Positions 1 to 8,947 of a stretch of DNA of 33,245 bases are shown here, piece after piece. The first letter of the stretch is position 1; the number at the start of each line of letters is the position of its first letter. Position numbers and translations under genes: made by a program. Below the pieces are notes generated by a model that did no database searches, was not told where the DNA came from, and worked only from the letters and a program-made list of their open reading frames with translations. Origin of the DNA: Ignavibacteriota bacterium (GTDB lineage Bacteria; Bacteroidota; Ignavibacteria; Ignavibacteriales; Melioribacteraceae); assembly GCA_002746605.1 (NCBI GenBank), contig PDPT01000022.1, positions 1-33,245 of the forward strand, written 5' to 3'.

Positions 1-252
1 ACCCACTCCACTATTGGTAAGCAAAAACTTAAAATGACTGAAATGATCGGATTCATAGGTTTTTGCAAGACCAAAGTCTAAATGCGGCCATACAGATGCC
101 CTTGAATACTTTCTCATCATCTCCCGTTCTTCTTGCAAAAGGCTAGTTTGAATTATAGAAACAATTAATGCACATAAACTAATTAATGTTACACCTACAG
201 CAATAATATTTTGCGGGTCGGTGAAAAATTTATTTTTTGATAATTTATTCAT
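1..252 (-). CDS. Partial membrane-anchored hypothetical protein (N-terminal 84 residues)
   Basis: The reading frame opens with ATG at 252 and runs off the left edge without a stop, so only the first 84 residues are visible. They begin MNKLSKNKFFTDPQNII, followed by one hydrophobic segment at about residues 15-32, then a charged stretch (LLQEEREMMRKYSR) and a soluble part containing WPHLDFGL and FKFLLTNSGVG. One N-terminal transmembrane anchor followed by a 'WPHLD...NxGVG' region is a layout I recall from uncharacterised bacterial membrane-anchored proteins, but no function follows from it. It lies downstream of valS on the same strand with about 90 bases between, so it may have its own promoter. 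Function unknown; that it is a real gene is fairly likely from the unbroken, well-organised frame. Confidence 0.6.
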   Translation of the reverse strand, partial: MNKLSKNKFFTDPQNIIAVGVTLISLCALIVSIIQTSLLQEEREMMRKYSRASVWPHLDFGLAKTYESDHFSHFKFLLTNSGVG

Positions 253-341
253 TTGTTTTTTATCAAATATTAAATGTTATTATCTCATTAGTTGTATCTC
301 ATATATTGCACAAAAGTATATTGCGTTAAAACATTCGTAAT

Positions 342-2951
342 TTATGAAAGTTCTTCTAAAAGTTTCTTTAATTTTTCCAGTGAATTTTCCCAATCATGTT
401 TTTTTGCTTTTTCTTTTTCTACAACATCTTGCGGAGCGTTATTTACAAATCTTTCATTACTTAATTTTTTATTTACTCCAATTAAAGCTCCTTCTAATCT
501 CTGAATTTCTTTAGAAAGTCGTTCTTTTTCAATTTCAAAATCAATTATTCCTTCTAACGGTACAAAAATTTCGCAATCTTTAATAATTACAGATGCAGAA
601 TTTTTAGGTTTTGTAACATCTTTTCCGCTTGTTAGATTATTGATTTTTGCCAATGATTTAATATAAGGAATTTGGTCATCGGTAATTTTATTGGTTTTTA
701 GAGAAACCGATAAAACTTTTGAAGGAGGAATATTCATTTCACCCCGAATGTTTCTTATTCCGCTTATTACATCTTGAACAAATTGCATTTTATCTTCAGC
801 AATTAAATTAAGTTTAGTTTTATCGAACTCAGGATATTTACTTATTGAAATGCTCGCTCCTTTTTCTCTTTTGTTGGTATTATTCCATAATTCTTCTGTA
901 ATAAAAGGCATAAACGGGTGAACCATTTGAAGCATTTTTTCAAACAGAGTTATTGCTCTTGTAAGTACGGCAGATTTTATTTCTTCACTCTCGGAGTTAT
1001 AGATTCTATTTTTGGTAAGCTCTACATACCAATCACAGAAATCATTCCAGACAAAAGAATAAATAATTTTTGTAGCATTATTTATTTCAAAATTTTTAAG
1101 TGCATTATTTATTTGATTAATGGAATTTTGGAAACGAGATTCTATCCATTCATCAACAAAATCTATATGTTTATCAATTAAGTTGTTATCAGTTTTTACA
1201 TTCTCTTTGTTCATTAAAAGAAATCTTCCGGCATTCCAAATTTTATTGGCAAAGTTTCTACCGATTTCTGTTTTCTCGGTACTAAACAAAACATCTTGTC
1301 CAAGCGGAGCAATGTAGTTTATTGTAAATCTTAATGCGTCAGCACCATATTCATTAATAACATCAAGTGGATCGGGAGAATTACCGAGGGATTTACTCAT
1401 TTTTCTTCCTTGAGTATCTCTTATAACGCTTGTAAAATAAACATCTTTGAATGGAATGTCATCCATAAATTTCATTCCCGCCATTATCATTCTTGCAACC
1501 CAAAAGAAAATTATATCGGGAGCAGTAACTAATAAGTCGGTTGGATAATAATATTTTTGGTCTTCTTCGGTTTCAAAAACATCTTGAGCCCAAAGCCAGC
1601 TTGATGCCCAAGTATCAAGCACATCTTCATCTTGTGTCCAATTTTCAATATCTTTCGGAGGCTCTATATCACAATAGATTTCATTTGTGTTTTTGTTGTA
1701 CCAAACAGGAATTCGGTGTCCCCACCAAAGCTGACGAGAAATACACCAATCTCTAATATTTTCTAACCAATGTTTATATGTTTTTACCCAATGATTTGGG
1801 TGAAAGTTTATTTTGCCTTCTTCAACTACTTTTAAAGACGGTTCTGAAAGTTCATCCATTTTTAAGAACCATTGCTGACTTAAATATGGTTCAATTGGTG
1901 CGCCTCCTCTTTCCGAATAACCGACATTATTTGTGTAATCTTCAATTTTATCAAGAAGTCCTAAATTCTCAAATTCAGCAACAACCATTTTTCTTACTTC
2001 GTATCTATCTTTAGCTCTATATTTTTCAGGAACATTATCATTAGTAGAAGCATCTGGATTAAAAATATTAATTATTTCGAGATTATGTCGTTGCCCCATT
2101 TCGTAATCATTTACATCATGGGCAGGAGTAACTTTTACGGCTCCGGTTCCAAATTCCATATCAACGTATTCATCGGCAAAAATAGGAATTTCCCTATTTA
2201 CTATAGGAAGCATTAAAGTTTTTCCAATTAAATGTTTAAATCTTTCATCATTAGGATTAACGGCAACCCCGGTATCACCTAACATAGTTTCGGGTCTTGT
2301 TGTTGCAACTATTAAAAATTCATCTGAATCCTTTACGGGATATTTAAAATACCATAACTTTCCGTTAGAGGTTTTGAAAATAACTTCCTCATCAGAAATT
2401 GCAGATTGCGAAACAGGGCACCAATTTACCATTCTGTATCCTCGATAAATTAAGCCTTCTTTGTAAAGTTTTACAAATGCCTCTATTACTTTTTTATAAT
2501 AGTGATCATCCATTGTGAAACGCTCGCGGGACCAATCACAACTTACGCCGAGTTTACGAAGCTGTTTGGTTATAATTCCGCCATATTTTTCTTTCCAAGT
2601 ATGGCAATGTTTTAGAAACTCATCTCTGCCTATTTTATCTCTTTCAATTCCTTGCTCTTTTAAGAACTTAACAACCTTTGTTTCCGTTGCTATCGATGCG
2701 TGATCAGTACCCGGTACCCAAAGTGCATTATATCCTTGCATCCTTTTGTAACGAATGTACACATCTTGAATTGTGTTATTTAGAATGTGTCCCATCGTAA
2801 GCATTCCCGTAATATTAGGCGGAGGGATTACAATTGTATAAGATTCTCTATCTTCATCAACTATAGATTTAAATAAATTATTTTCTTCCCAGTATTGATA
2901 CCATTTATCTTCTACTTGGTTAGGATTGTACGCTTTAGAAATTTCACTCAT
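342..2951 (-). CDS. valS: Valyl-tRNA synthetase
   Basis: Cytoplasmic class I aminoacyl-tRNA synthetase that charges tRNA-Val with valine. The 869 residues show the family layout. The Rossmann catalytic domain has the HIGH-type motif as TMGH at residues 52-55, after PPPNITG. The CP1 editing domain, which hydrolyses mischarged Thr-tRNA, is seen as GTGAVKVTPAHDVNDYEMG. The KMSKS motif is at residues 517-521 within GRKMSKSLGN. An anticodon-binding helical domain follows, and a charged C-terminal coiled coil starts near residue 800, typical of bacterial ValRS. Length is normal. GRKMSKSLGNSPDPLD and the editing-domain motif separate it from IleRS and LeuRS. It starts at ATG 2951 after a short AT-rich leader, and a hairpin at 3043-3077 separates it from the upstream peptidase gene. 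Nothing is missing. Confidence 0.98.
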   Translation of the reverse strand: MSEISKAYNPNQVEDKWYQYWEENNLFKSIVDEDRESYTIVIPPPNITGMLTMGHILNNTIQDVYIRYKRMQGYNALWVPGTDHASIATETKVVKFLKEQGIERDKIGRDEFLKHCHTWKEKYGGIITKQLRKLGVSCDWSRERFTMDDHYYKKVIEAFVKLYKEGLIYRGYRMVNWCPVSQSAISDEEVIFKTSNGKLWYFKYPVKDSDEFLIVATTRPETMLGDTGVAVNPNDERFKHLIGKTLMLPIVNREIPIFADEYVDMEFGTGAVKVTPAHDVNDYEMGQRHNLEIINIFNPDASTNDNVPEKYRAKDRYEVRKMVVAEFENLGLLDKIEDYTNNVGYSERGGAPIEPYLSQQWFLKMDELSEPSLKVVEEGKINFHPNHWVKTYKHWLENIRDWCISRQLWWGHRIPVWYNKNTNEIYCDIEPPKDIENWTQDEDVLDTWASSWLWAQDVFETEEDQKYYYPTDLLVTAPDIIFFWVARMIMAGMKFMDDIPFKDVYFTSVIRDTQGRKMSKSLGNSPDPLDVINEYGADALRFTINYIAPLGQDVLFSTEKTEIGRNFANKIWNAGRFLLMNKENVKTDNNLIDKHIDFVDEWIESRFQNSINQINNALKNFEINNATKIIYSFVWNDFCDWYVELTKNRIYNSESEEIKSAVLTRAITLFEKMLQMVHPFMPFITEELWNNTNKREKGASISISKYPEFDKTKLNLIAEDKMQFVQDVISGIRNIRGEMNIPPSKVLSVSLKTNKITDDQIPYIKSLAKINNLTSGKDVTKPKNSASVIIKDCEIFVPLEGIIDFEIEKERLSKEIQRLEGALIGVNKKLSNERFVNNAPQDVVEKEKAKKHDWENSLEKLKKLLEELS

Positions 2952-3042
2952 AATAATGTTATATTTTTGAAAAAAAATTAAGTTGTAATATAGTTATTTC
3001 TAAGTTTAGATTTCAAAATTAAAAAGTTAAAAAATTCAAGAG

Positions 3043-3077
3043 ATTATTCCGTCCGTTACTTTAACAGACGGAATAAT
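3043..3077 (-). terminator. Hairpin between the S46 peptidase gene and valS
   Basis: Perfect 11-bp inverted repeat (ATTATTCCGTC at 3043-3053 and GACGGAATAAT at 3067-3077) with a 13-base loop, 33 bases past the stop of the minus-strand peptidase gene. The minus-strand sequence after it is T-rich but with no immediate U-run, so it is a probable rather than classical intrinsic terminator. It could also protect the 3' end of the mRNA. Confidence 0.5.
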
Positions 3078-3109
3078 AACAAGCTCCCATTCTACATATT
3101 GCGTTTAAC

Positions 3110-5239
3110 TTACTGCTCTTTTATCTTGCCGTTTTTCAATTCATCTACAAGTCTATCGGTTTTGTAAATATGAATTAACGATTGCATAATTCCATCTGAA
3201 TCTGATGCAACAGTTCTATTATTTTCTTCCAGAAATATTGTATGTCCGGCAAGACTTTCTAAATTTCCATCGTGAGCTAAACCGATTACTTCTTGATTTT
3301 TATTGATGATAGAACTTCCGGAGTTTCCACCAACAATATCTGTATTGGACGCAAAGCCGATAAATCTTGATAAGTCTAAATCTGCAGGCGGAGTTTTCCA
3401 TCTTTTATGTAATCCCCAAGGATAAATTTTTTCACCGAAAGAATAATATCTATCCCACAATCCGTAGAAAGTATTTTTACCCGGAGCTAAAGTTCCGTTA
3501 TATTCGTACCCTTTAATTTCACCATCGGAAATTCTTAGAGTGCTTGTAGCATCCGGTGGAATTTTATCTTTGTGGATTTTAGAAATAACTTCGCCAAGAG
3601 ATTGGTTAAGAACAGAAAGGGTGCTGTATAATTCTTGCATTTTAGGATTTAGACTATCACTTAGTTTTGTTGCAAAGATATTAAATTTTAGGAAAGGGTC
3701 ATCGTAATTTAATATTTCATCACTTTCTTTTTTTGCCAGTTCCATCACTTTCTCTTTTGATGAAACTATTGAAGAGTTTATTAACTCAGTCAAATTCATT
3801 TTTTCTTTTGGGTAAAGAATTCTTACTAAATCATGTTTAACACCAAGTAAACTTTGCAAAAATGTTTTTTGAGCATTTAGCATATTCATTTCAAAACGCT
3901 CGTCAATTTTATCAGGATATAATTCAGCGATTGTGCTATCTAAATTTTCATCTTTATATCTTTCGCCTCTATCTTCATTCGGCAATTTTTTTTGCTCTGC
4001 AATGCGGAGCAGCTCGGCAGAAACTTTAGAATAAAGAGGCTTTATAAATCTCATAAATCTTAAAGCGGTAACTTCAGTATTATAATTTTTTAACTCATCA
4101 ATTACCATTTGAATTGAATTCCACAATTCGCCGTATTCTTTATTCAGCTCTTCGTTCCCTTTAACTTTCTCCTTTAAATCTTTCTCAAAATCTTTTTTCT
4201 TTTTCATTATTATTTTATTTCGCAATCCTTTCAATCTGCCTGCATAAGATTTACGTGCATTTCCCCAGCCCATAACACTATTCAATAAATCTTGATTTTG
4301 TAAATCATCTTTGTATAAATCAAAATAAGCATCGTAAATTGAATTAAACCCAATCAACGCATTTCGGTAAGAATAATCCCGCATATATTCTAATTCGGCA
4401 TAAGAAAACAATCTATCTGTTCTGCCCGGTCTTCCTACAACAAAAATTAGTTCGCCTTCATCGGCTCCTTTGTTGCTCCACTTAAAATAATTATCGGATT
4501 TAACAGGTTTTCCGTTTTCATCATAAGCTCTGTAAAACATAAAATCCAATTCATAACGTGGGTAAGTGAAATTATCCCAATCCCAACCCGTTGCTGCAAT
4601 TTGAAAATCCGGTGCCATTACTAAACGAATATCCGTGTAGCGTTTGTAACAATACATCGAATACTTACTTCCATTGTACAAAGTAACTACTTTACAGTTC
4701 AATCCGGTTTCTTTATTATATTTTCTTTGCAGCGAATCAATTATTCCTTTTCTTAAATCAACTTTTTCTTTATCGTTTTTACCTTTTGACATAAAATTTT
4801 TAACATCATTAGTTACATCTTCAATTTTGATTAATTGATCTACATAAAGATTTTTAATTTTTCTTTCATCTTTTAAGTATTTAGCATAAAAACCATCTTC
4901 AAGTAAATTCTCACCCTCTTTTTGAATTGAGCGTAACTGTCCTCTGCCGCAATGGTGATTTGTCATTATCAATCCATCTTCGGAAACAAAAGCCGCCGAA
5001 CAACCTCCGCCGAATTGCAAAGCCGATTTTTGCACATCTTCTAACCATTCTTTACTCGGAGAGAAATTATATTTTGATTTGAAGTATTCAAATGGAATAT
5101 CATCGAATGTCCACATTTTGCCAAAATCATCATAAGACCAAGAAATTGTATCAATGTCTATCGGATTATAAAAATCTGATTGTGCAAATGTAGAAAGTGT
5201 AAATAGAAAGGCAAAAAATATTATTGCTAAATTTTTCAT
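3110..5239 (-). CDS. Secreted family S46 dipeptidyl-peptidase, DPP7-like
   Basis: Serine exopeptidase that removes dipeptides from the N-termini of peptides in the periplasm. The 709 residues begin with a signal peptide (MKNLAIIFFAFLFTLSTFAQ, cut near residue 19-20). The chymotrypsin-fold triad is recognisable: His in TNHHCG (residues 94-98), Asp probably D232 in YELDFMFYR, and Ser640 in GGNSGSS. In Porphyromonas DPP11 an Arg 18 residues after the catalytic Ser gives Asp/Glu specificity, whereas DPP7 has Gly there. Here that position is Gly658 (in LAHDGN), which favours DPP7-type preference for hydrophobic P1 residues. This is an inference from alignment by eye. A GAGGA Shine-Dalgarno precedes the ATG. 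It probably works with the subtilase and OPT transporter further along in peptide use. Length matches the family. Confidence 0.93.
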   Translation of the reverse strand: MKNLAIIFFAFLFTLSTFAQSDFYNPIDIDTISWSYDDFGKMWTFDDIPFEYFKSKYNFSPSKEWLEDVQKSALQFGGGCSAAFVSEDGLIMTNHHCGRGQLRSIQKEGENLLEDGFYAKYLKDERKIKNLYVDQLIKIEDVTNDVKNFMSKGKNDKEKVDLRKGIIDSLQRKYNKETGLNCKVVTLYNGSKYSMYCYKRYTDIRLVMAPDFQIAATGWDWDNFTYPRYELDFMFYRAYDENGKPVKSDNYFKWSNKGADEGELIFVVGRPGRTDRLFSYAELEYMRDYSYRNALIGFNSIYDAYFDLYKDDLQNQDLLNSVMGWGNARKSYAGRLKGLRNKIIMKKKKDFEKDLKEKVKGNEELNKEYGELWNSIQMVIDELKNYNTEVTALRFMRFIKPLYSKVSAELLRIAEQKKLPNEDRGERYKDENLDSTIAELYPDKIDERFEMNMLNAQKTFLQSLLGVKHDLVRILYPKEKMNLTELINSSIVSSKEKVMELAKKESDEILNYDDPFLKFNIFATKLSDSLNPKMQELYSTLSVLNQSLGEVISKIHKDKIPPDATSTLRISDGEIKGYEYNGTLAPGKNTFYGLWDRYYSFGEKIYPWGLHKRWKTPPADLDLSRFIGFASNTDIVGGNSGSSIINKNQEVIGLAHDGNLESLAGHTIFLEENNRTVASDSDGIMQSLIHIYKTDRLVDELKNGKIKEQ

Positions 5240-5286
5240 TATTTCCTCAAGGTTTTTATAATAAATAAATTAGTATCATAAATTTA

Positions 5287-5862
5287 GTGAATAAAAACAT
5301 ATTAAAAGGTAGCATTATGGATATTAGTAACGATATAATTCCAAATAGCAATAAAAACCTTTTAAACTTGTTGGGTGTGATTTTTCTTTTCGTAATAATT
5401 TTTCAAATTTTCTTAGGTTCGGGAAAAAGCACAATTTTAAATATATTGCAAAATATTTATCCTATAAAAGATAGCAGTATTCATATCGGAGAAATAAATC
5501 TAAATAATATCTACACCAAGAGTTTAAAAAACAAAGTTGTAGGAATACCACAGCAAATTGATTTATTCAAAGTTTCTTTATTAGAAAATATTGCTTTGGG
5601 AAATTATGAACCCGATATTAATAGAATTACTTTTTTAACCCAAAATTTTGGTTTTACCGAATTTATTAATAATTTGTCTAATGGACTTGAAACCTATGTT
5701 GAAGAAAAAGGGAGTAATTTTTCCGGTGGTGAAAAACAAAAAATAGCAATATTAAGGACTTTTTACAGAAAACCTAAAGTTGTTTTACTGGATGAAACAA
5801 CTTCTGCAATGGATAATATTTCTGAGACAAAAGTATTTCAAGGTACTTATCATGGAAGATAA
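5287..5862 (+). pseudogene. Remnant of a bacteriocin-exporter-type (PCAT-like) ABC transporter
   Basis: The 191-codon frame opens with GTG at 5287. From about residue 43 it is an ABC ATPase: Walker A remnant GSGKST, Q-loop region GIPQQIDLFKVSLLENIALG, signature FSGGEKQ and Walker B VVLLDETTSAMD. It stops before the H-loop His, which is absent. The first 40 residues (IMDISNDIIPNS, then a hydrophobic LLNLLGVIFLFVIIFQIF) match the 'vD.iiP' loop and second membrane helix of such exporters. Helix 2 is therefore fused directly to Walker A (FQIFLGSGKST), which implies an in-frame deletion of roughly 300 codons plus loss of both gene ends. 'VPQ-DLF-ENIALG' wording and DETTSAMD are typical of peptidase-containing bacteriocin/RiPP exporters. 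It cannot work as a transporter. Whether the stub is still expressed is unknown. Confidence 0.82.
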
Positions 5863-5873
5863 ATGTTTATAAT

Positions 5874-5913
5874 TTTTACTATGTGTCGTATTTTTATATG
5901 GCACATAGTAAAA
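5874..5913. repeat. Perfect 12-bp inverted repeat before the VanZ-like gene
   Basis: Arms TTTTACTATGTG (5874-5885) and CACATAGTAAAA (5902-5913) with a 16-base loop. The T-tract precedes and the A-tract follows the stem, so it is not a normal intrinsic terminator on either strand. It ends 7 bases before the GGAG ribosome-binding site of the next gene, so it could control access to that site or mark an insertion boundary. Confidence 0.6.
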
Positions 5914-5934
5914 TAATCTTGGAGTAGTGATATA

Positions 5935-6324
5935 TTGCAAACTAAACTTATAAAATTTTTATCTGGAATAATATTAAGTATTGGTATAGCTTTATTTATT
6001 CTGGTTAAATTTTACTTACGAAAACTTAATTTTGAGAACAACATTATAGTTTTTATACTTGGAATAGCTCCAAATTTTTTATTCGCCCTTTTTACATCTA
6101 CTGCGTTAGCAAGCGAATATTTTAGAATAAAAAAACAAAAAAGGGAAAAATTTGATAGAGACTATAAATTACTCTTAGTAGGAATATTTTTGATACTTAT
6201 ACTTGAAGAATTCTTTCCATTTTTTTCTGGGTCTAAGGTAACAGATATTTATGATATATTCGCTTCATTGGTTGGTATTTTAATTGGCTATTTATTCTAT
6301 TCAATAATAATAAAAAGATACTAA
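5935..6324 (+). CDS. Small VanZ-like integral membrane protein
   Basis: A 129-residue protein with four predicted membrane segments (about residues 8-26, 36-58, 76-90 and 105-122) and a basic loop (RIKKQKREKFDRDYK) between the second and third. The C-terminal part LEEFFPFFSGSK...DIYDIFASLVGILIGYLF follows the VanZ-family pattern 'lEl.Q.f...R..d..DilaN..G..iGyl', with weaker conservation. VanZ-like proteins are linked to glycopeptide resistance in a few cases, but most have no known role. The start is TTG at 5935, chosen because GGAG lies 10 bases upstream and no ATG or GTG fits. Its position between an exporter remnant and a possible leader peptide leaves open that it was a bacteriocin immunity protein, which is inference only. 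Confidence 0.62.
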   Translation: MQTKLIKFLSGIILSIGIALFILVKFYLRKLNFENNIIVFILGIAPNFLFALFTSTALASEYFRIKKQKREKFDRDYKLLLVGIFLILILEEFFPFFSGSKVTDIYDIFASLVGILIGYLFYSIIIKRY

Positions 6325-6791
6325 ATTACTCCTCACAAAAAAGTTAATTTCTTGAAACAGTATTATATTTTTTCCCGTGCAATGAAATTGTACGGAAGAG
6401 ATTTATTTTAGTAATTACAGTTCGCGACTGTTTTTAATTAAAATAATTTTTAAATTAAACGAAGAAAATATTATGGAAAACAACTTATTAGCAATTGATG
6501 GACTGCAAGAATTACAAACTGTAAATAGTTTATAATAAATAACAATTACCACCTCTCTTATTAACTAATACTAAATTAGAGTACATTTAGTTATAGCAGA
6601 GCTAAAACAATTCTTACATTCAAATTCTTTAGTTAGAATATCACTTTAAAAAACCTTTATTATTCACCTATGATTTTATCGGATTGTCTGAGCATGAAAC
6701 AGATATAAAAAATGATTAAATTTATATAAAATAAATATTTGTTTTTACAAGTAATTTTTCTAACTATTTCTTCAACAAAATCGATAGTATA
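6325..6791. other. Gene-poor spacer with small hairpins
   Basis: Holds a short hairpin at 6374-6395 (CCGTGCAAT / ATTGTACGG, one G-U pair), a weak terminator-like hairpin near 6417-6436 (ACAGT / ACTGT then T5), and the small leader-like peptide at 6473-6535. The remainder has stops in all frames and reads like decayed coding DNA, but I recognise no family in it. The last 100 bases must hold the promoter of the GH13 gene; no convincing consensus was seen. Confidence 0.5.
6473..6535 (+). CDS. Possible 20-residue exporter-leader-like peptide
   Basis: ATG at 6473 with a purine-rich GAAGAAAA 6-13 bases upstream encodes 20 residues ending ...GLQELQTVNSL before TAA. The pattern 'M-acidic/Asn-LL-x-I-x-x-LQELQTV' resembles the leaders of bacteriocin/RiPP precursors recognised by C39-peptidase exporters, which usually end ELxxIxGG. 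Here the double glycine would be replaced by Ser-Leu and no core peptide follows. The neighbouring exporter remnant gives the idea some weight. A frame this short can also arise by chance, so this is a weak call. Confidence 0.25.
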   Translation: MENNLLAIDGLQELQTVNSL

Positions 6792-8906
6792 ATGTATAAA
6801 AAAATCACTATATTTTTTTCAGCCATATTTTTAATATTAAATTTCACTATGGAAGGTTTACCTTTGTATGTTTTAGAAGCAAAAGAATTAATCACACCTG
6901 ATTCAAGTAATAAGAAATATACTGAAGTTGAATTAAATCAACTTTTCTCTGAAAAACAGTTGGGAGCTATTGTTGCTAATAATAAAACAACATTCCGAAT
7001 ATTTGCACCCAATCCCGTAAAAGTTGAGCTTGTTCTTTTTGATAGTGTTAATGATTCAATCGGAACAGCATATCCAATGACCAGAGATACTCAAGCAGTT
7101 TGGGAATATCAAATTGATAGTAATCTAACGGGAAAATATTATGCTTATTTAGTTTATAATTCCGAACACATTAATAAAAACATAAAACCTCAGTTTTCAG
7201 TTGATCCTTATGCAAAAGCTGTTGCTACATATACGGATTATTTCAATCCTCGTAAAGCAATTGTTTATGCAAATGATAATTTCGATTGGGAAAATGATAG
7301 TTGGATAAAAAAAGATTGGGATGATTTGATTATTTACGAAATGCACATAAGAGATTTAACAACTCATCCTTCAGCCAAATCAAAATTTCCAGGGACTTAC
7401 AAAGGTTTGTTCGAAACAGATACTGAGTCAGGTATTAAATACATTAAATCCTTGGGAGTCAATACCGTTGAATTATTACCCGCTCAAGAATATGGTTATT
7501 ACGAACTTCCGTTTAAAGATAGTTTAAGAGGCAGATATAATACTTGGAACCCTTACGAAAGAAATCACTGGGGCTATATGACTTCCAATTTCTTTGCTCC
7601 AGCCGCTTACTATTCCGAAAATATTGATTCACTCAAAAAAAACATTTGGATTGGTCAATCCGGAAAGCAAGTAACAGAATTTAAAGAAATGGTTAAAGCA
7701 TTTCACAAAGAAGGCATCGCCATAATAATGGATGTTGTCTTTAATCATTTATCAGAATATGAACTTGGCAATTTAAAGGAAATAGATAAAGAATATTATT
7801 TTAGGTTAGATAGTAACCAAAATTTCATTAGTGAAAGTTACTGCGGTAACGATTTGAAAACTGAAAGACCTATGTTAAGAAAGCTTATTGTAGAAAGCAT
7901 TCTTTATTGGATGAAAGAATATCATATTGATGGATTTAGGTTTGATCTTGCCAAGTTAATTGATTGGGAAACTATTGAAACTATAATCAGAGAAGCCCGA
8001 AAAATAAATCCGCAGGTTGTGTTTATATGCGAACCTTGGGGAGGCGGTTACGATCCTAAGGGTTTTTCTTTAAGAGAATGGAGCAGTTGGAATGATCAAA
8101 TCAGAAATGGTGTAAAAGGCGAAAATCCTAATAACGGATTAGGCTGGATATTTGGGAAATGGTATGGAAATAATAACAAAAAAAGAATTGAAAGTTATGT
8201 AAAAGGAACTTTAATTTCCGATAAACACGGACTCTTTCAAGAATCCAAACATGCCGTTAATTATTTAGAATCTCATGACGGTTATACACTTGGAGATTTT
8301 ATTAGAATCGGGATAGGTAAGATTGCAAGTAATGATAAAGTAAAAGATAAAGATGAATTAGTAAAGCTAACCGATGAAGAAATGCGTCTGCACAAATTGG
8401 CTGCAATGTTTCTCTTTACTTCTAAAGGAATTACAATGATACATTCCGGACAAGAGTTCGGGCGTTCAAAAATTATTCAAAAATCAAACAAAATTAATGA
8501 TGAAAAAGCAGGTGAGTTAGACCACAATTCTTATAATAAAGATAATGAAACTAACTATATAAATTATGCAGATGCAGAAAAAAATAGTGAACTATTTAAT
8601 TATTATAAAGGTTTAATTAAATTAAGAAAGAATCACGATGCTTTTAGAAGAGCCGATAATAATGATTATAAGTTTTTGGATATCAAAAAGAATAAGTTTG
8701 CCGTTGCTTATTTTTTAACATATAAGAACAACACTTATTTTGTTGCTTTTAATGCCGACAGAAATAAAAAATTAACAATTGACCTGCCCGAAGGTTGGTG
8801 GAAAATTCTCGCAGATGATAATTCCGTTTTGAATGGTTCTGCTAAATCAATAAAAGGAACAGTTAATTTAAAACCTTCCACAGGTCTAATTTTATTGAAA
8901 AAATAG
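6792..8906 (+). CDS. Secreted GH13 alpha-glucan hydrolase, pullulanase/isoamylase-like
   Basis: Hydrolyses alpha-glucans, probably as a debranching enzyme. The 704-residue protein has an N-terminal signal-type hydrophobic segment (residues 5-20), an E-set/CBM48-like domain at about 58-150 (TTFRIFAPNPVKVELVLFD) and a GH13 barrel with all four conserved regions. Region I is DVVFNH at 314-319. Region II is GFRFDLAK with nucleophile D385 and R383. Region III is ICEPWGG with acid/base E414. Region IV is ESHDG with H495 and D496. The type-I pullulanase signature YNWGYDP is replaced by NHWGYMTS, so the exact specificity (isoamylase, pullulanase or other debranching) is open. A C-terminal beta-sandwich follows. 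The ATG start has no clear Shine-Dalgarno. It converges on the kinase gene and shares a terminator with it. Confidence 0.9.
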   Translation: MYKKITIFFSAIFLILNFTMEGLPLYVLEAKELITPDSSNKKYTEVELNQLFSEKQLGAIVANNKTTFRIFAPNPVKVELVLFDSVNDSIGTAYPMTRDTQAVWEYQIDSNLTGKYYAYLVYNSEHINKNIKPQFSVDPYAKAVATYTDYFNPRKAIVYANDNFDWENDSWIKKDWDDLIIYEMHIRDLTTHPSAKSKFPGTYKGLFETDTESGIKYIKSLGVNTVELLPAQEYGYYELPFKDSLRGRYNTWNPYERNHWGYMTSNFFAPAAYYSENIDSLKKNIWIGQSGKQVTEFKEMVKAFHKEGIAIIMDVVFNHLSEYELGNLKEIDKEYYFRLDSNQNFISESYCGNDLKTERPMLRKLIVESILYWMKEYHIDGFRFDLAKLIDWETIETIIREARKINPQVVFICEPWGGGYDPKGFSLREWSSWNDQIRNGVKGENPNNGLGWIFGKWYGNNNKKRIESYVKGTLISDKHGLFQESKHAVNYLESHDGYTLGDFIRIGIGKIASNDKVKDKDELVKLTDEEMRLHKLAAMFLFTSKGITMIHSGQEFGRSKIIQKSNKINDEKAGELDHNSYNKDNETNYINYADAEKNSELFNYYKGLIKLRKNHDAFRRADNNDYKFLDIKKNKFAVAYFLTYKNNTYFVAFNADRNKKLTIDLPEGWWKILADDNSVLNGSAKSIKGTVNLKPSTGLILLKK

Positions 8907-8913
8907 ATTTCTA

Positions 8914-8947
8914 AAAAACTCTGAAAAATTATTTTTTCAGAGTTTTT
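8914..8947. terminator. Shared bidirectional terminator of the GH13 and kinase genes
   Basis: A 15-bp inverted repeat (AAAAACTCTGAAAAA, mirrored by TTTTTCAGAGTTTTT) with a 3-4 base loop. T-tracts close the stem on both strands, so it can stop transcription from either side. The minus-strand kinase stop codon (8929-8931) sits exactly in the loop, so the last kinase codons form one arm. Confidence 0.85.

Noticed and set aside
311..318. Bacteroidota-type -7 box (TACTTTTG on the minus strand) before the partial gene
   Set aside because: It fits TAnnTTTG, but no -33 TTG element stands at the right distance, and such 8-mers are common in AT-rich DNA.
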